This document shows, in pieces, positions 16,162 to 27,656 of a stretch of 33,458 nucleotides of DNA; positions within the stretch are counted from its first letter, which is position 1, and the number at the start of each line of letters is the position of its first letter. The position numbers were made by a program, and so were the translations under genes. The DNA comes from Pseudomonadota bacterium (GTDB lineage Bacteria > Pseudomonadota > Gammaproteobacteria > Burkholderiales > Burkholderiaceae_C): the NCBI GenBank assembly GCA_021783695.1, contig JAJXTO010000002.1:129377-162834 (forward strand). The letters are read 5' to 3'. The notes under the pieces are model-generated. The model did no database searches and was not told the DNA's origin. It saw only the letters and a program-made list of their open reading frames with translations.

Positions 16162-16617
16162 TCAGCTTGCGGGCTTGAGGGTGTAGAGGCGCACCAACGT
16201 CAGCCCCAGACCGAGCAGGGCACCCAGGGTGAGCCAAAGTCGCAGTTGTAAAAACCACGACGGCCACGGCAGTTGTTTGCGCAGCATGACATCCACCCCG
16301 TAAGCCACGGCCAGACCGATGAACAGCCCGGTCATGCCAAACACCCAGTTCGACGCCCAGGTCATGCGCCAGGCCCACAGCGGCAGCACCACGCCCCAGC
16401 CCAGCAGCAGCCACGGGCGCTGCACGTTCCCCTCGGGCTGCACCAGCGCTGCGCCCCAATACAGCGCGCCGAGAAACGCCAGGATTGCCGCGGCGTACTG
16501 CGCCTGGATCACCACCACGGCGGTCAGCGAAGTTTCGGGCGCAACCCAGGCCGCCAGACCCAGGGCAATGAACGGAATCAGCCCGGACAGGCCAAGCGCG
16601 TAGGCGGGGAACTTCAT
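16162..16617 (-). CDS. DUF3429 family membrane protein
   Basis: This is a 151-residue inner-membrane protein with four to five hydrophobic helices, at about residues 5-25, 35-55, 70-90, 93-110 and 123-145. The first half has LGLSGLIPFIALG and AAAILAFLGALYWGAAL, which match the DUF3429 family pattern of a short membrane protein with an FLGALHWG-like motif. Function is unknown. A GGAGA ribosome-binding site lies just before ATG 16617. It converges on zur and is followed upstream by lipA on the same strand, 93 bases away, so it may belong to the lipBA transcript. Confidence 0.8.
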   Translation of the reverse strand: MKFPAYALGLSGLIPFIALGLAAWVAPETSLTAVVVIQAQYAAAILAFLGALYWGAALVQPEGNVQRPWLLLGWGVVLPLWAWRMTWASNWVFGMTGLFIGLAVAYGVDVMLRKQLPWPSWFLQLRLWLTLGALLGLGLTLVRLYTLKPAS

Positions 16618-16710
16618 CTGGGTGTCTCCAGGGGTTTTGCGTCAGGATCGATCGTCGGAATTGTCGCCGCGACGGCCCAGTGGCAGGCTGCGTCTGCGCA
16701 AACGCTCCGA

Positions 16711-17673
16711 TCAAACCCCGGCGGCATGCGCCTGCTGATCGGCGTGATAGCTGCTGCGCACCATGGCGCCGACGGCGGCGTGGGTGAATCCCATGGCCAG
16801 CGCCTCGCGCTCGAACATTGCAAAGGTGTCTGGATGCACATACCGCGCCACTGGCAAATGGTGGCCGGTCGGCGCGAGGTACTGACCAATGGTGAGCATA
16901 TCGATGGCGTGGGCGCGCATGTCGCGCATCACATCGAGGATTTCGTCATCGGTTTCGCCCAAGCCGACCATCAGCCCGCTTTTGGTCGGAATGCCGGGGT
17001 GGCGCGCCTTGAAGTCGGCCAGCAGCTTGAGCGAGTGGGCATAGTCGGCGCCGGGGCGGGCCTGCTTGTACAGGCGGGGCACGGTTTCGAGGTTGTGATT
17101 CATGACATCAGGCAGGCCTGCGGCGAACAGGTCGAGCGCCTTGTCCAGACGGCCGCGAAAGTCGGGCACGAGCACTTCGATCTGGGTGTGTGGCGACAGC
17201 GCGCGGGTGGCCCGGATGCAGTCGACGAAATGGTGCGCGCCGCCGTCGCGCAAGTCGTCGCGGTCGACGCTGGTGATGACCACATAGCGCAGCTTCATGG
17301 CCGCGATGGCGCGGGCCAGATTGCCCGGCTCATCGGGGTCGAGCGGGTCGGGGCGGCCGTGGCCGACATCGCAGAATGGGCAGCGGCGGGTGCATTTGTC
17401 GCCCATGATCATGAAAGTGGCCGTGCCCTTGCCAAAGCATTCGCCGATGTTCGGGCAGCTCGCCTCCTCGCACACGGTGACGAGCTTGTGTTCGCGCAGC
17501 AGGCCCTTGATGGCGTAGAACTGCGACGAGGGCGCGGCCGCTTTCACCCGAATCCACTCCGGCTTGCGCAGCGGCGCGTGCTCAGCAACGATTTTGATGG
17601 GAATGCGGGCGGTCTTGGCGTGGCCTTTTTGTTTGATCGTCGGGTCGGCAAGCGGCGGGGTCGGCGTGGTCAT
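16711..17673 (-). CDS. lipA: Lipoyl synthase
   Basis: This radical-SAM enzyme inserts two sulfurs into the octanoyl group on lipoyl-dependent proteins. Its 320 residues fit the family. The auxiliary cluster cysteines are in [12 protein letters not shown] (Cys 68, 73, 79) and the radical-SAM cysteines in CTRRCPFC (Cys 94, 98, 101). Other family segments are [53 protein letters not shown], and the C-terminal VRSSYHAD, whose serine ligates the auxiliary cluster. ATG 17673 lies 22 bases after lipB, making a lipB-lipA operon, the usual order. Confidence 0.97.
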   Translation of the reverse strand: MTTPTPPLADPTIKQKGHAKTARIPIKIVAEHAPLRKPEWIRVKAAAPSSQFYAIKGLLREHKLVTVCEEASCPNIGECFGKGTATFMIMGDKCTRRCPFCDVGHGRPDPLDPDEPGNLARAIAAMKLRYVVITSVDRDDLRDGGAHHFVDCIRATRALSPHTQIEVLVPDFRGRLDKALDLFAAGLPDVMNHNLETVPRLYKQARPGADYAHSLKLLADFKARHPGIPTKSGLMVGLGETDDEILDVMRDMRAHAIDMLTIGQYLAPTGHHLPVARYVHPDTFAMFEREALAMGFTHAAVGAMVRSSYHADQQAHAAGV

Positions 17674-17695
17674 GGAGCGATAGGGGATCTGAGCT

Positions 17696-18361
17696 TCAAG
17701 CCGCCATGGTAGGCCCGCCGTCAGACGCCTGCCACAGCGCGACGAATTCCTCGGCGAAGGCTGCAGCCACCTGCTCCACCGTGGCCTGCGCGCCCAGACT
17801 GGCCATGTCGACGGTCCGCAGCCCCGGATAACCGCAGGGGTTGATCCAGCCGAACGGCTCCAGGTCCATTGCCACATTGATGGCCACGCCGTGATAGGTG
17901 CATCCATTGCGCACCTTCAGTCCGAGCGCGGAAATTTTTTCGCCGCTGGCGAGATAGATGCCCGGCGCACCAGCCTTGCGCTGCCCTGCAATGCCCCAGC
18001 GCGCCAGCGTGCGGATGACCGCCTCCTCGATGCGCTGCACGGTTTCGCGCACCATCCAGCGGTGGCGGCGAATATCGAGCAATAGATAGATCACCGCCTG
18101 CCCAGGGCCGTGAAACGTGACCTGGCCACCGCGGTCGGTCTGCACCACCGGCACGTCGTGCGGCGCCAGCAGATGCTCGGGCTTGCCGGCCTGCCCCAGG
18201 GTGAACACGGGCGGGTGCTCCACGCCCCAGAGCTGGTCGGGTGTGGCCGCGGTGCGGGCTTCGGTGAAAGCGCGCATGGCGTCCCAGGTGGGAGCATAGT
18301 CTCGACAGCCCATCCATTGCAGCACGGGCCGTGCGGCGGGCGCGCCGACGTTGGGGTTCAT
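17696..18361 (-). CDS. lipB: Octanoyl-[ACP]:protein N-octanoyltransferase
   Basis: The enzyme transfers octanoate from acyl carrier protein to the lipoyl domains of 2-oxoacid dehydrogenases and the glycine cleavage system. The 221 residues show the family motifs [37 protein letters not shown] (shortened here as [17 protein letters not shown]), [11 protein letters not shown] and the catalytic NPCGYPG (Cys 176), with Lys 149 as the partner residue. ATG 18361 is chosen since the frame upstream (to 18397) has no family match. It is divergent from the methyltransferase gene and first in the lipBA operon. Confidence 0.96.
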   Translation of the reverse strand: MNPNVGAPAARPVLQWMGCRDYAPTWDAMRAFTEARTAATPDQLWGVEHPPVFTLGQAGKPEHLLAPHDVPVVQTDRGGQVTFHGPGQAVIYLLLDIRRHRWMVRETVQRIEEAVIRTLARWGIAGQRKAGAPGIYLASGEKISALGLKVRNGCTYHGVAINVAMDLEPFGWINPCGYPGLRTVDMASLGAQATVEQVAAAFAEEFVALWQASDGGPTMAA

Positions 18362-18468
18362 GCTAAGGTGGCGCTCAGTTGCGACATTCAAAATCAAAGC
18401 AAATCGGGGAGATGTCCGAAGACCGGGACAACACCGGCTTCGATCGACAGGAATTGTCCTGCATCCGC

Positions 18469-19101
18469 ATGCGTTTCACACCAACAGATTCCACAACCCA
18501 CATTCGCACGGCGCACCAGATCCGCGTTTTTCTGCGCGCCTGGGCGCGCGATCCGATCGGCGTCGCCGCCGTGCTGCCGTCAGGGCGGCAGCTCAGCCAG
18601 AAGATGCTCAAGCCGCTGTCGCTGCTGCCGCATACCGATCCCGCCACGCAGCGCGTCATCGAGCTCGGCGCGGGCACTGGCGCCTTCACCCGGGCGCTGA
18701 TCGAACACGGGCTGCACGCCCACAATCTGCTGGTGGTCGAGCGCGACGCCGCGCTGCACGGCCTGCTGTGCCAGCGCTTCCCCGGGCTTCAGGTCATCCA
18801 GGCCGACGCCTGCGCACTGCGCACCGCGGCGCAGGCGTCGGGCTATCTGCAGGGTGGCCCGGCGGACGCGGTCATCAGCGGCCTTGGGCTGCTGTCCATG
18901 CCGCGCGCCACGCAGCGCTCCATTCTGACGGAAGCATTTGCCGTGCTGCGGCCCGGCGGCTGTTTTGTGCAGTTCACCTATGGTCATGCCAGCCCGGTGT
19001 CGCGCGCCTTGCGCGACGAGCTGGGGCTGCATGTGCGCCGCTCTGGCCTGGCCTGGCGCAACGCGCCGCCCGCCTCGGTTTTTGTTTATCAGCGTGCCTG
19101 A
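18469..19101 (+). CDS. PmtA-like class I SAM-dependent methyltransferase
   Basis: This is a 210-residue methyltransferase close to phospholipid N-methyltransferases (PmtA). It has [20 protein letters not shown], the lead-in typical of that group, then SAM motif [16 protein letters not shown], an acidic end of strand two in [14 protein letters not shown], and [13 protein letters not shown]. PmtA makes phosphatidylcholine from phosphatidylethanolamine; rRNA-type KsgA relatives are another option. The start is uncertain. ATG 18469 gives the usual length, while ATG 18412 adds 19 residues. A small palindrome, CAGGA (18448-18452) and TCCTG (18457-18461), just before 18469 looks like non-coding DNA, which favours the shorter form. 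Confidence 0.78.
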   Translation: MRFTPTDSTTHIRTAHQIRVFLRAWARDPIGVAAVLPSGRQLSQKMLKPLSLLPHTDPATQRVIELGAGTGAFTRALIEHGLHAHNLLVVERDAALHGLLCQRFPGLQVIQADACALRTAAQASGYLQGGPADAVISGLGLLSMPRATQRSILTEAFAVLRPGGCFVQFTYGHASPVSRALRDELGLHVRRSGLAWRNAPPASVFVYQRA

Positions 19102-19256
19102 GGCAACGCTGAACGAATCCCTCGGGCAACATCGCGGGAACTGATTCAGCGTCGTCCTTACAACCCCACACACCTGCCCAGCGCCAGACGCGACACAATC
19201 ATTGCGTTGATGCCGCCGTCGCCGCAGCGGGCGGCGATGGATTGGGGAAGCACGCC

Positions 19257-19421
19257 GTGGCTGGATTTTTTGTCTCGCTCATCATCTATCCCTTTGCCGT
19301 GTACGGCCTGCGCCGGTTTTTCACCGAGCGTCTGGGAATGGAGAGCAATATCGGATTCCTGGTGTTTCTGCTCGCCAGCGTGGTGAGCTGGCTGGCGGCT
19401 GATGCCGTGGGACGGCTGTAA
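19257..19421 (+). CDS. Small membrane protein, 54 residues
   Basis: A short frame from GTG 19257 to TAA 19421 has a GGGGAAG ribosome-binding site six bases before the start. The peptide begins with AGFFVSLIIYPFAVYGL, then RRFFTERLGMES, then NIGFLVFLLASVVSWLAAD. So it has two hydrophobic helices joined by a short charged loop, ending GRL. No family was recognised. The good ribosome-binding site and clean two-helix pattern support a real gene. It ends 11 bases from the convergent cyclic-nucleotide-binding gene. Function unknown. Confidence 0.6.
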   Translation: MAGFFVSLIIYPFAVYGLRRFFTERLGMESNIGFLVFLLASVVSWLAADAVGRL

Positions 19422-19432
19422 GGCGTGGAAAG

Positions 19433-20047
19433 TCAATCCGCGCGGGGATCGTCCGGATCGGCTGGGTCGGCCAGTTGACTGGGTGAGAAGCCGGACTTCG
19501 GCCCGAGCATCTGCGAGCGGATGGCCGGATGCATGGCGCTGACCAGCCGCGACATGGAGCTGAGTTTGTTCGAGGTATCGCGCAGGTGCTCGGCCAGTCG
19601 GCTGGCGATGCCCAGCGCCAGCCGGGCTGCCGCTGCGGGGTGTTGCTCCACGAGTCGCTCCAGGGCCTGGCGGCTGAGTTCGGCCAGCGCCACATCGGAA
19701 TAGGCCACGCAACTCGCGCTGCGCGGCGCGTCGAGCAGCACGCCCATCTCGCCGAACATCTGCCCCGCCTTGGCGATGGACACCACCAGACTGTCGCCCT
19801 GATGCATCGGCGCCTTTTCCACACTGACCTCGCCATAAAGCAGCATCAGGATGGTGCCATCGTGCGTCTCATCGTCCTGCTGAATGAAGCGCGTGCCCGC
19901 CTGCACCCAGCGCACCTGCATGAGGTTGGCGATGAGCACGGCATCTTCTGCGCTCAGACGATGTCCCGGCTGACGCAGCAGCAATTGCGCGATGCGCGGC
20001 GCCCAGGTGGCATGGTCGGTACGGCTGGCGGAACGTCGGTCAGGCAT
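19433..20047 (-). CDS. Cyclic nucleotide-binding domain protein without output domain
   Basis: The protein has 204 residues. One cNMP-binding (CAP-ED) domain fills about residues 25-145. It has AGTRFIQQDDETHDGTILML, a GEVSVEK strand and the phosphate-binding cassette region GQMFGEMGVLLDAPRSASCVA, where GEMGVLLDAPRSAS matches the FGE-x(2)-L-x(6)-R-[AS] pattern. The C-terminal part (about 145-204) is one long helix plus a tail rich in Pro, Asp and Ser. No helix-turn-helix is visible, so it is not a CRP-type regulator; it may act through protein contact. It is divergent from metH with a 195-base gap. The true start could differ because no ribosome-binding site is evident. Confidence 0.8.
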   Translation of the reverse strand: MPDRRSASRTDHATWAPRIAQLLLRQPGHRLSAEDAVLIANLMQVRWVQAGTRFIQQDDETHDGTILMLLYGEVSVEKAPMHQGDSLVVSIAKAGQMFGEMGVLLDAPRSASCVAYSDVALAELSRQALERLVEQHPAAAARLALGIASRLAEHLRDTSNKLSSMSRLVSAMHPAIRSQMLGPKSGFSPSQLADPADPDDPRAD

Positions 20048-20106
20048 GGCATTGGAAGCTTGATCTGGCTATGGTAGGCCTGTGGGCGCGGTGACGCGCC
20101 GATCTT

Positions 20107-20112
20107 TACAAT
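20107..20112 (+). promoter_or_regulatory. metH: Putative -10 box of the metH promoter
   Basis: TACAAT lies seven bases before the first base pair of the SAH riboswitch, the distance expected if transcription starts at the aptamer. No good -35 box is seen 17 bases upstream. Confidence 0.45.
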
Positions 20113-20118
20113 GAGTCC

Positions 20119-20193
20119 TCCCAAGGGGCGTTGCAGCATTTGTTGCAGGGGGTTCACGACAGATGCCAGGCTTGGGGAAATCAACGGCGCTCA
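20119..20193 (+). promoter_or_regulatory. SAH riboswitch upstream of metH
   Basis: The aptamer matches the S-adenosylhomocysteine riboswitch class in order and sequence. P1 is CCCAAG (20120-20125) with CTTGGG (20171-20176). The GGGCGTTGC stretch (20126-20134) corresponds to the consensus GAGCGCTGC. P2 is GCATTTG (20136-20142) with CAGATGC (20160-20166). The junction CCAGGCT precedes the closing P1 strand. The 3' AACGGCGCTCA (20183-20193) can form the pseudoknot: GGGCGT 20126-20131 with GCGCTC 20187-20192, two wobble pairs. This class turns on ahcY and metH genes when SAH accumulates. A further hairpin, CCTTGCG/CGCAAGG (20205-20221), lies between aptamer and start codon and may be part of the expression platform. 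Confidence 0.88.
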
Positions 20194-20242
20194 TCCTTCG
20201 CACCCCTTGCGGCGCGCAAGGCCAATTTCACCCGAGACCCTC

Positions 20243-22969
<2,727 letters not shown>

Positions 22970-23236
22970 TCAACCACCCAACCCGTCAGCTGACACCTCG
23001 GTGGTCCGGGTGCTGACGCCGGACTCGGTGGAGCTGCCTTGTCTGCACCAAACCAAGCTTGGCCAGGACATTTCCGAACCGGCTCATGCTCTTTTGTTCA
23101 ATGGTTGATGCACGCCTATCGTCGGCAGAAAGCGTGACAAAAGGCTGTCTCTGCGACTTGGCGCGCATTTTTTCAAATGCGCCCAGCGTCACGCAATCCT
23201 GACGCCAATGACTTTCCAGCGCCTTTCGCCGCGCAC
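22970..23236. other. Intergenic region between metH and the efflux operon
   Basis: No gene was recognised. A minus-strand frame (MRAKSQRQPFVTLSADDR onward, from about 23170) is open for some 60 codons but has no family features. Dyads are present: GTCCGG (23004-23009) with CCGGAC (23019-23024), flanked by two CTCGGTGG copies, and a perfect GCGCATTT (23163-23170) with AAATGCGC (23175-23182). Confidence 0.45.
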
Positions 23237-23264
23237 AAAAAACCGACCCGAAGATCGGTTTTTT
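23237..23264. terminator. Bidirectional Rho-independent terminator
   Basis: AAAAAACCGA (23237-23246) pairs with TCGGTTTTTT (23255-23264). There are T-runs in both directions, so it can end the efflux operon (minus) and transcripts from metH (plus). It lies 20 bases after the efflux pump stop. Confidence 0.85.
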
Positions 23265-23283
23265 GTTGCCTGAACGATGCGGT

Positions 23284-26200
23284 TCAGACCTTGCCCTCCA
23301 GCCCGCGACCTTGCGCAGCCTCTTGCGCCTCGGCATCACGCAATGTCTTGGCGCGTGCCTCATGGCTGTGATCCGCGCCAATCATCAGGTACATCGCGGG
23401 AACGACGAACAGGGTGAACAGGGTCCCGATCGACAGGCCCGTGGCGATGACCAGCCCCATATTGAAGCGGCTGACCGCACCGGCGCCGCTGGCGGTGATC
23501 AGCGGCATCACGCCCAGCACCATGGCAAAGGTCGTCATCAGGATGGGGCGCAGACGCATGCCGGCGGCGTGCTCGATGGCCTCGCGCTTGCTGCGGCCTT
23601 CGCGCTGCAGGTTGTTGGCGAACTCCACGATCAGAATGCCATGCTTGGAGATCAGACCGATGAGCGTGACCAGCCCGACTTCGGTGTAGATGTTGAGGGT
23701 GGCATGGCCGATGCCCAGGTTGATGAACAGCAGTGCCCCGGAAATGGCCATGGGCACGGACACCAGGATGATGACCGGATCGCGGAAGCTCTCGAACTGC
23801 GCGGCCAGTGCCAGGAAGATGATGACCAGCGCAAAGGCGAAGGTCAGCACCAGCCCACCGGACTCCTGCTCGAACTGACGCGAGGGACCGGCGTAGTCGT
23901 AGCCATAACCCGCGGGCAGCGTCTCCTGCGCCAGTTTTTTCAGGCCGTCGAGCGCCTCGCCCTGCGCCACGAAGGGCATGGGCACGCCCTGGATGGTGGC
24001 CGAGTTGAGCTGCTGGAAGTGGTTGATGGTTTCCGGCTGGACCGTGGTGGTGAGATGCACCACGGTCGACAGCGGCACCATGGCCCCGCTCGCCGTGCGC
24101 ACGTAATAGCTCTTGAGCTGATCGGCGTTGAGCCGGAATCGCTGCTCCACCTGCGGAATCACCTTGTAGGAGCGGCCGTCGAGCTCGAAGAAGTTGACAT
24201 AGCCGCCGCCCAGCATGGCCGACAGCGCCGAGCCGATGTCCTGCATGGTCAGGCCGAGTTGCGCGGCCATATTGCGGTCGATATTGATGCGGGTCTGCGG
24301 CAGGTCCACCCGCAGGTCGGACTGCAGGAAGATGAACTGCCCGCTCTTGAGCGCAGCCTGCAGAAACTTCTGCGACACGTCGTACAGCTTGCTGAACGGC
24401 TCGGTGGTGGTCAGCACGAACTGCACCGGCAGACCGCGGGCGCCGGGCAGTGGCGGCGGCTGGAACACCGCAATCTGCGAACCCGCAATGTGATTGAGTT
24501 TCTGCTGCAGCACCGGCTGCAACTCACCCGCGGTTTTATTGCGCTCGTTCCAGGGCTTGAGCACCATGCCGCCGATCACCTGCGATGGCGTGTTGAGCTG
24601 GAACACGTGATCGGTTTCCGGGAAGGTCTTGAACACGTCATAGACCTGCTTGGCATAGAGCTGGCGCTGGTCGAGCGTGGCCGTGGGGTTGTTGAAGGAA
24701 ATGGAAATCAACACCCCCTGGTCTTCCTGCGGCGCCAGCTCGGACATGGAGGTGGAGTACAGGTAGTAGATGCTGCCCAGGATGATGATGGCCATCACCG
24801 CCGTCACCGGCAGGAAGTTGAGCGTGCCATGCAGCGCACGTTCATAGCGTTTGTGCAGACGGTCGAAACTGTGATCGAGGAACAGCACCAGCCGATCCTG
24901 CCAGTTGTGGCTTTGCGGGTCGGGCGCCTTGAGCAGGTGCGAGCACATCATGGGCGAGAGCGTGAGCGCAATGATGGCCGACATCACCACCGTGCCCACC
25001 AGGGTGAAGGCAAACTCGGTGAACAGCGCGCCGGTCAGCCCGCCCATGAAGCCGATGGGCACATACACCGCCACCAGCACGATGGTCATGGCGATGATGG
25101 GGTTGGCCAGCTCGCGTGCGGCGCGCACCGAGGCATCGAACCGGGTCATGCCTTCTTCGAGATGTCGGCTGACGTTTTCCACCACGATGATGGCGTCGTC
25201 CACCACCAGCCCAATGGCCAGAACGATGGCGAGCAGGGTCAGCAAGTTGATGGAGTAGCCCAGCGCCAGCATCACGGTAAAGGTGCCGATGATGGACAGC
25301 GGAATGGCCACCAGCGGAATGATCACCGAACGCAGCGAGCCGAGGAAGACGAACACCACGGCGGTGACGATGAGAATGGCTTCGATCAGAGTCTTGACCA
25401 CTTCGTCGATGGACGAGGTGACGAACTTGGTCGAGTCATAGACGATCGCGCCCTTCAAGCCGGCCGGCAGCTGGGATTGAATTTCCGGGAAGGCCTTGCG
25501 CACTCGGGCAATCACGTCGAGCAAGTTGGCGCCAGGCGCCACCTGAATGCCGATGTACACCGAAGTCTTGCCATCGAAGGCCACGGAGCTGTCGTAATCA
25601 TCCGAGCCCAGCGTGACATTGGCCACGTCGTCGAGCCGCACGACCTGCCCGTTCACCGATTTGATCACCATGTCCTTGAAGCCGGCGAGCGACTTCAAAT
25701 CGGTGTTGGCCGACAGGTTGATCTGCACCATCTGCCCCTTGGCATTGCCGGTGGCGGCCAGATAGTTGTTCGCCGCAAGCGCCGAATACACGTCTGCCGC
25801 AGTCAGCCCGTAGGCGGCGAGCTTCTGTGGATCGAGCCAGGCGCGCAAGGCAAAGTTCTTCGCTCCGAGCAATTCCGCGGTCTGCACACCATCGATGGCC
25901 TGCAGCTTGGGCTGCACCGAACGGATCAGGTAGTCGGTGATCTGGTTGGGCTTGAGCACATCGCTGTAGAAGCCGATGTACATGGCGTCGATGGTCTGGC
26001 CGATGCTCACCGTCAGCACCGGCTTTTGCGCCGCCGGGGGCAACTGGTTGAGCACCGAGTTGACCTTGGTGTTGATTTCGGTCAGCGCCTTGTCCGGGTC
26101 GTAGTTCAGCCGCAGATTGGCGGTGATGGTGCTCACGCTCTGCACGCTGGAGGACGTCATGTAGTCGATGCCGTTGGCCTGGGCGATGGCGTTTTCCAGC

Positions 26201-26403
26201 GGCGTGGTGATGAAGCTCGCCACCAGATTCGCGTCCGCGCCCGGATAGGCGGTGGTGACCGTGACCACGGCGTTTTGCGTGTACGGATACTGCAGCACCG
26301 GCAGCAGCCCGACCGAGCGCAGGCCCAGCACCAGGATCACCAGGCTGACCACCATGGCCAGCACCGGACGATCAATGAAGATGTCTGTGAATTTCTTGTT
26401 CAT
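23284..26403 (-). CDS. RND-family multidrug efflux pump (HAE1 type)
   Basis: This is a 1039-residue inner-membrane proton-driven pump of the AcrB/MexB superfamily. It opens with the usual FTDIFIDRPVLAMVVSLVI. Twelve membrane helices sit in two halves, each with a large periplasmic porter and docking loop. Helix 4 holds the proton-relay Asp pair in AIGLVVDDAIIVVENV, and PIIAMTIVLVAVYVPIGFMGG follows in pieces. The second half ends with LINTL-free ISKHGILIVEFANNLQREG and MRLRPILMTTFAMVLGVMPL. It is the third gene of the outer-membrane factor, adaptor, pump operon, 14 bases after the adaptor. Sequence type is closer to MexK/MexI-like HAE1 pumps than to heavy-metal CusA pumps. Substrates cannot be told. 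Confidence 0.95.
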   Translation of the reverse strand: MNKKFTDIFIDRPVLAMVVSLVILVLGLRSVGLLPVLQYPYTQNAVVTVTTAYPGADANLVASFITTPLENAIAQANGIDYMTSSSVQSVSTITANLRLNYDPDKALTEINTKVNSVLNQLPPAAQKPVLTVSIGQTIDAMYIGFYSDVLKPNQITDYLIRSVQPKLQAIDGVQTAELLGAKNFALRAWLDPQKLAAYGLTAADVYSALAANNYLAATGNAKGQMVQINLSANTDLKSLAGFKDMVIKSVNGQVVRLDDVANVTLGSDDYDSSVAFDGKTSVYIGIQVAPGANLLDVIARVRKAFPEIQSQLPAGLKGAIVYDSTKFVTSSIDEVVKTLIEAILIVTAVVFVFLGSLRSVIIPLVAIPLSIIGTFTVMLALGYSINLLTLLAIVLAIGLVVDDAIIVVENVSRHLEEGMTRFDASVRAARELANPIIAMTIVLVAVYVPIGFMGGLTGALFTEFAFTLVGTVVMSAIIALTLSPMMCSHLLKAPDPQSHNWQDRLVLFLDHSFDRLHKRYERALHGTLNFLPVTAVMAIIILGSIYYLYSTSMSELAPQEDQGVLISISFNNPTATLDQRQLYAKQVYDVFKTFPETDHVFQLNTPSQVIGGMVLKPWNERNKTAGELQPVLQQKLNHIAGSQIAVFQPPPLPGARGLPVQFVLTTTEPFSKLYDVSQKFLQAALKSGQFIFLQSDLRVDLPQTRINIDRNMAAQLGLTMQDIGSALSAMLGGGYVNFFELDGRSYKVIPQVEQRFRLNADQLKSYYVRTASGAMVPLSTVVHLTTTVQPETINHFQQLNSATIQGVPMPFVAQGEALDGLKKLAQETLPAGYGYDYAGPSRQFEQESGGLVLTFAFALVIIFLALAAQFESFRDPVIILVSVPMAISGALLFINLGIGHATLNIYTEVGLVTLIGLISKHGILIVEFANNLQREGRSKREAIEHAAGMRLRPILMTTFAMVLGVMPLITASGAGAVSRFNMGLVIATGLSIGTLFTLFVVPAMYLMIGADHSHEARAKTLRDAEAQEAAQGRGLEGKV

Positions 26404-26417
26404 CGCGGGCGGCCGGT

Positions 26418-27602
26418 TCAGGAGTTGGGCACTTGCGGATTGGGGCTGTCCGCTGGCTGCACGCTGTTGTTGATGAGAATCGGCACGCCATTGCGCAGCT
26501 TCAACTGCCCCGCAGTGACGATGGTCTCGCCAGCCTTGATGCCGCTGAGCACGGCCACCTGGTCACCGCGCGTCAGCCCGGTGGTGATGAAACGCTGCTC
26601 GGCCACCCGCTTGGGTTTGCCGTCGGCGCCCTTGCCTTCGTCCTTCACCACATAGACAGTGGCGCCATACGGGTTGTAGGCCACAGCGGCAGTGGGCAGG
26701 GTGATGTAGTCGCGCGGCGCGCCATCGGTCAGCCGCACCGTGGCAAACACGCCGGGCAGCAGTTCACCCTTGGGGTTGGGAATGCGCGCCCGCACCGTGA
26801 GGTTGCGTGTGGCCGTACTGACCTGCGGCTCCACCGCAATCACTTTGGCGGGGAAGGTCTTCCCCGGCACGGCGCTGGTGGTGACCTCGGCCGTCATGCC
26901 CGCATGCACCAGCTCGATCTGGTTTTGCGGCACGGTGAAGTCGATGTCCATCGGGTCGAGCGACTGCAGGGTGACCGCTGCCGTTCCCGGCGCGAGATAC
27001 TGTCCCAGATTGATCTGGCGTATGCCGAGCACGCCCGAGAACGGCGCGGTGATGGTGGCCTGCGCCAGCACCGCTTTCTGGGCGTTGATCTGCTCGGCCA
27101 ATGCCTTGAGCTGCGCCTGCACACTGGCCACATTGGCCCGGTCGGTATCGACCACGGCCTGACTGATGGCCTGAACCTTGAGCTGCGCCTCATCGCGCTT
27201 GAGCGTGGTCTGTGCCAGATCGAGCTGCGCCTGCAACTGGCCCACCTGCGCCTGCAATTGCGCGAGCTGCGCCCGCTGCGGCGCGTCGCTGATCTGCGCC
27301 AGCACCTGACCCGCGCGCACCTTCTGGCCAGAATCAAAGTGAATGGCGGTGACGATGCCCGCGACCTGCGAGCTCAGCGACGCCTGCTGACTGGCGCGCA
27401 GATTGCCCAGCGCTTCGACCGTCGGCTGCCAGCTCGACTCCTGCGCCACCGTGGTGGAGACAGTCTGCGGCGGGTTGGACATGCCCTTGATCGCCTTGCC
27501 GATCATGGTGTTCTTGAAGTGCTGAAACCACACCACCCCGCCCAGCAGTACGGCGGCGATGATGAGCATGATGATCATGCGCTTGGTTGTGCCTTTGGTC
27601 AT
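26418..27602 (-). CDS. RND efflux periplasmic adaptor (membrane fusion protein)
   Basis: This is a 394-residue adaptor anchored by one N-terminal helix (about 9-26, MIIMLIIAAVLLGGVVWF), without a lipobox. A lipoyl half-motif (ASLSSQVAGIVTAIHFDSG) leads to a coiled-coil hairpin of Gln/Ala-rich heptads at about 105-175. The other lipoyl half (ATITAPFSGVLGIRQINLG), a beta-barrel and a membrane-proximal domain follow. It joins the pump to the outer-membrane channel. A CGGAG ribosome-binding site lies eight bases before ATG 27602. The gene lies 54 bases after the outer-membrane factor and 14 bases before the pump, so the three form one operon. Confidence 0.94.
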   Translation of the reverse strand: MTKGTTKRMIIMLIIAAVLLGGVVWFQHFKNTMIGKAIKGMSNPPQTVSTTVAQESSWQPTVEALGNLRASQQASLSSQVAGIVTAIHFDSGQKVRAGQVLAQISDAPQRAQLAQLQAQVGQLQAQLDLAQTTLKRDEAQLKVQAISQAVVDTDRANVASVQAQLKALAEQINAQKAVLAQATITAPFSGVLGIRQINLGQYLAPGTAAVTLQSLDPMDIDFTVPQNQIELVHAGMTAEVTTSAVPGKTFPAKVIAVEPQVSTATRNLTVRARIPNPKGELLPGVFATVRLTDGAPRDYITLPTAAVAYNPYGATVYVVKDEGKGADGKPKRVAEQRFITTGLTRGDQVAVLSGIKAGETIVTAGQLKLRNGVPILINNSVQPADSPNPQVPNS

Positions 27603-27656
27603 CTGTGTGCTCCGTATTCTTGCTGTCTGGTTTGATCGGGGAGAGGCTTTGTGGAC

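Noticed and set aside
22986-23381. A minus-strand gene of about 130 codons after metH
   Set aside because: It overlaps the bidirectional terminator and the end of the pump gene, has basic low-complexity content and no family match.
23263-26655. An 1130-codon plus-strand frame opposite the RND pump
   Set aside because: It mirrors the pump gene codon by codon. The protein is rich in His, Gln and Arg without domains; the minus-strand frame is an unmistakable RND pump.
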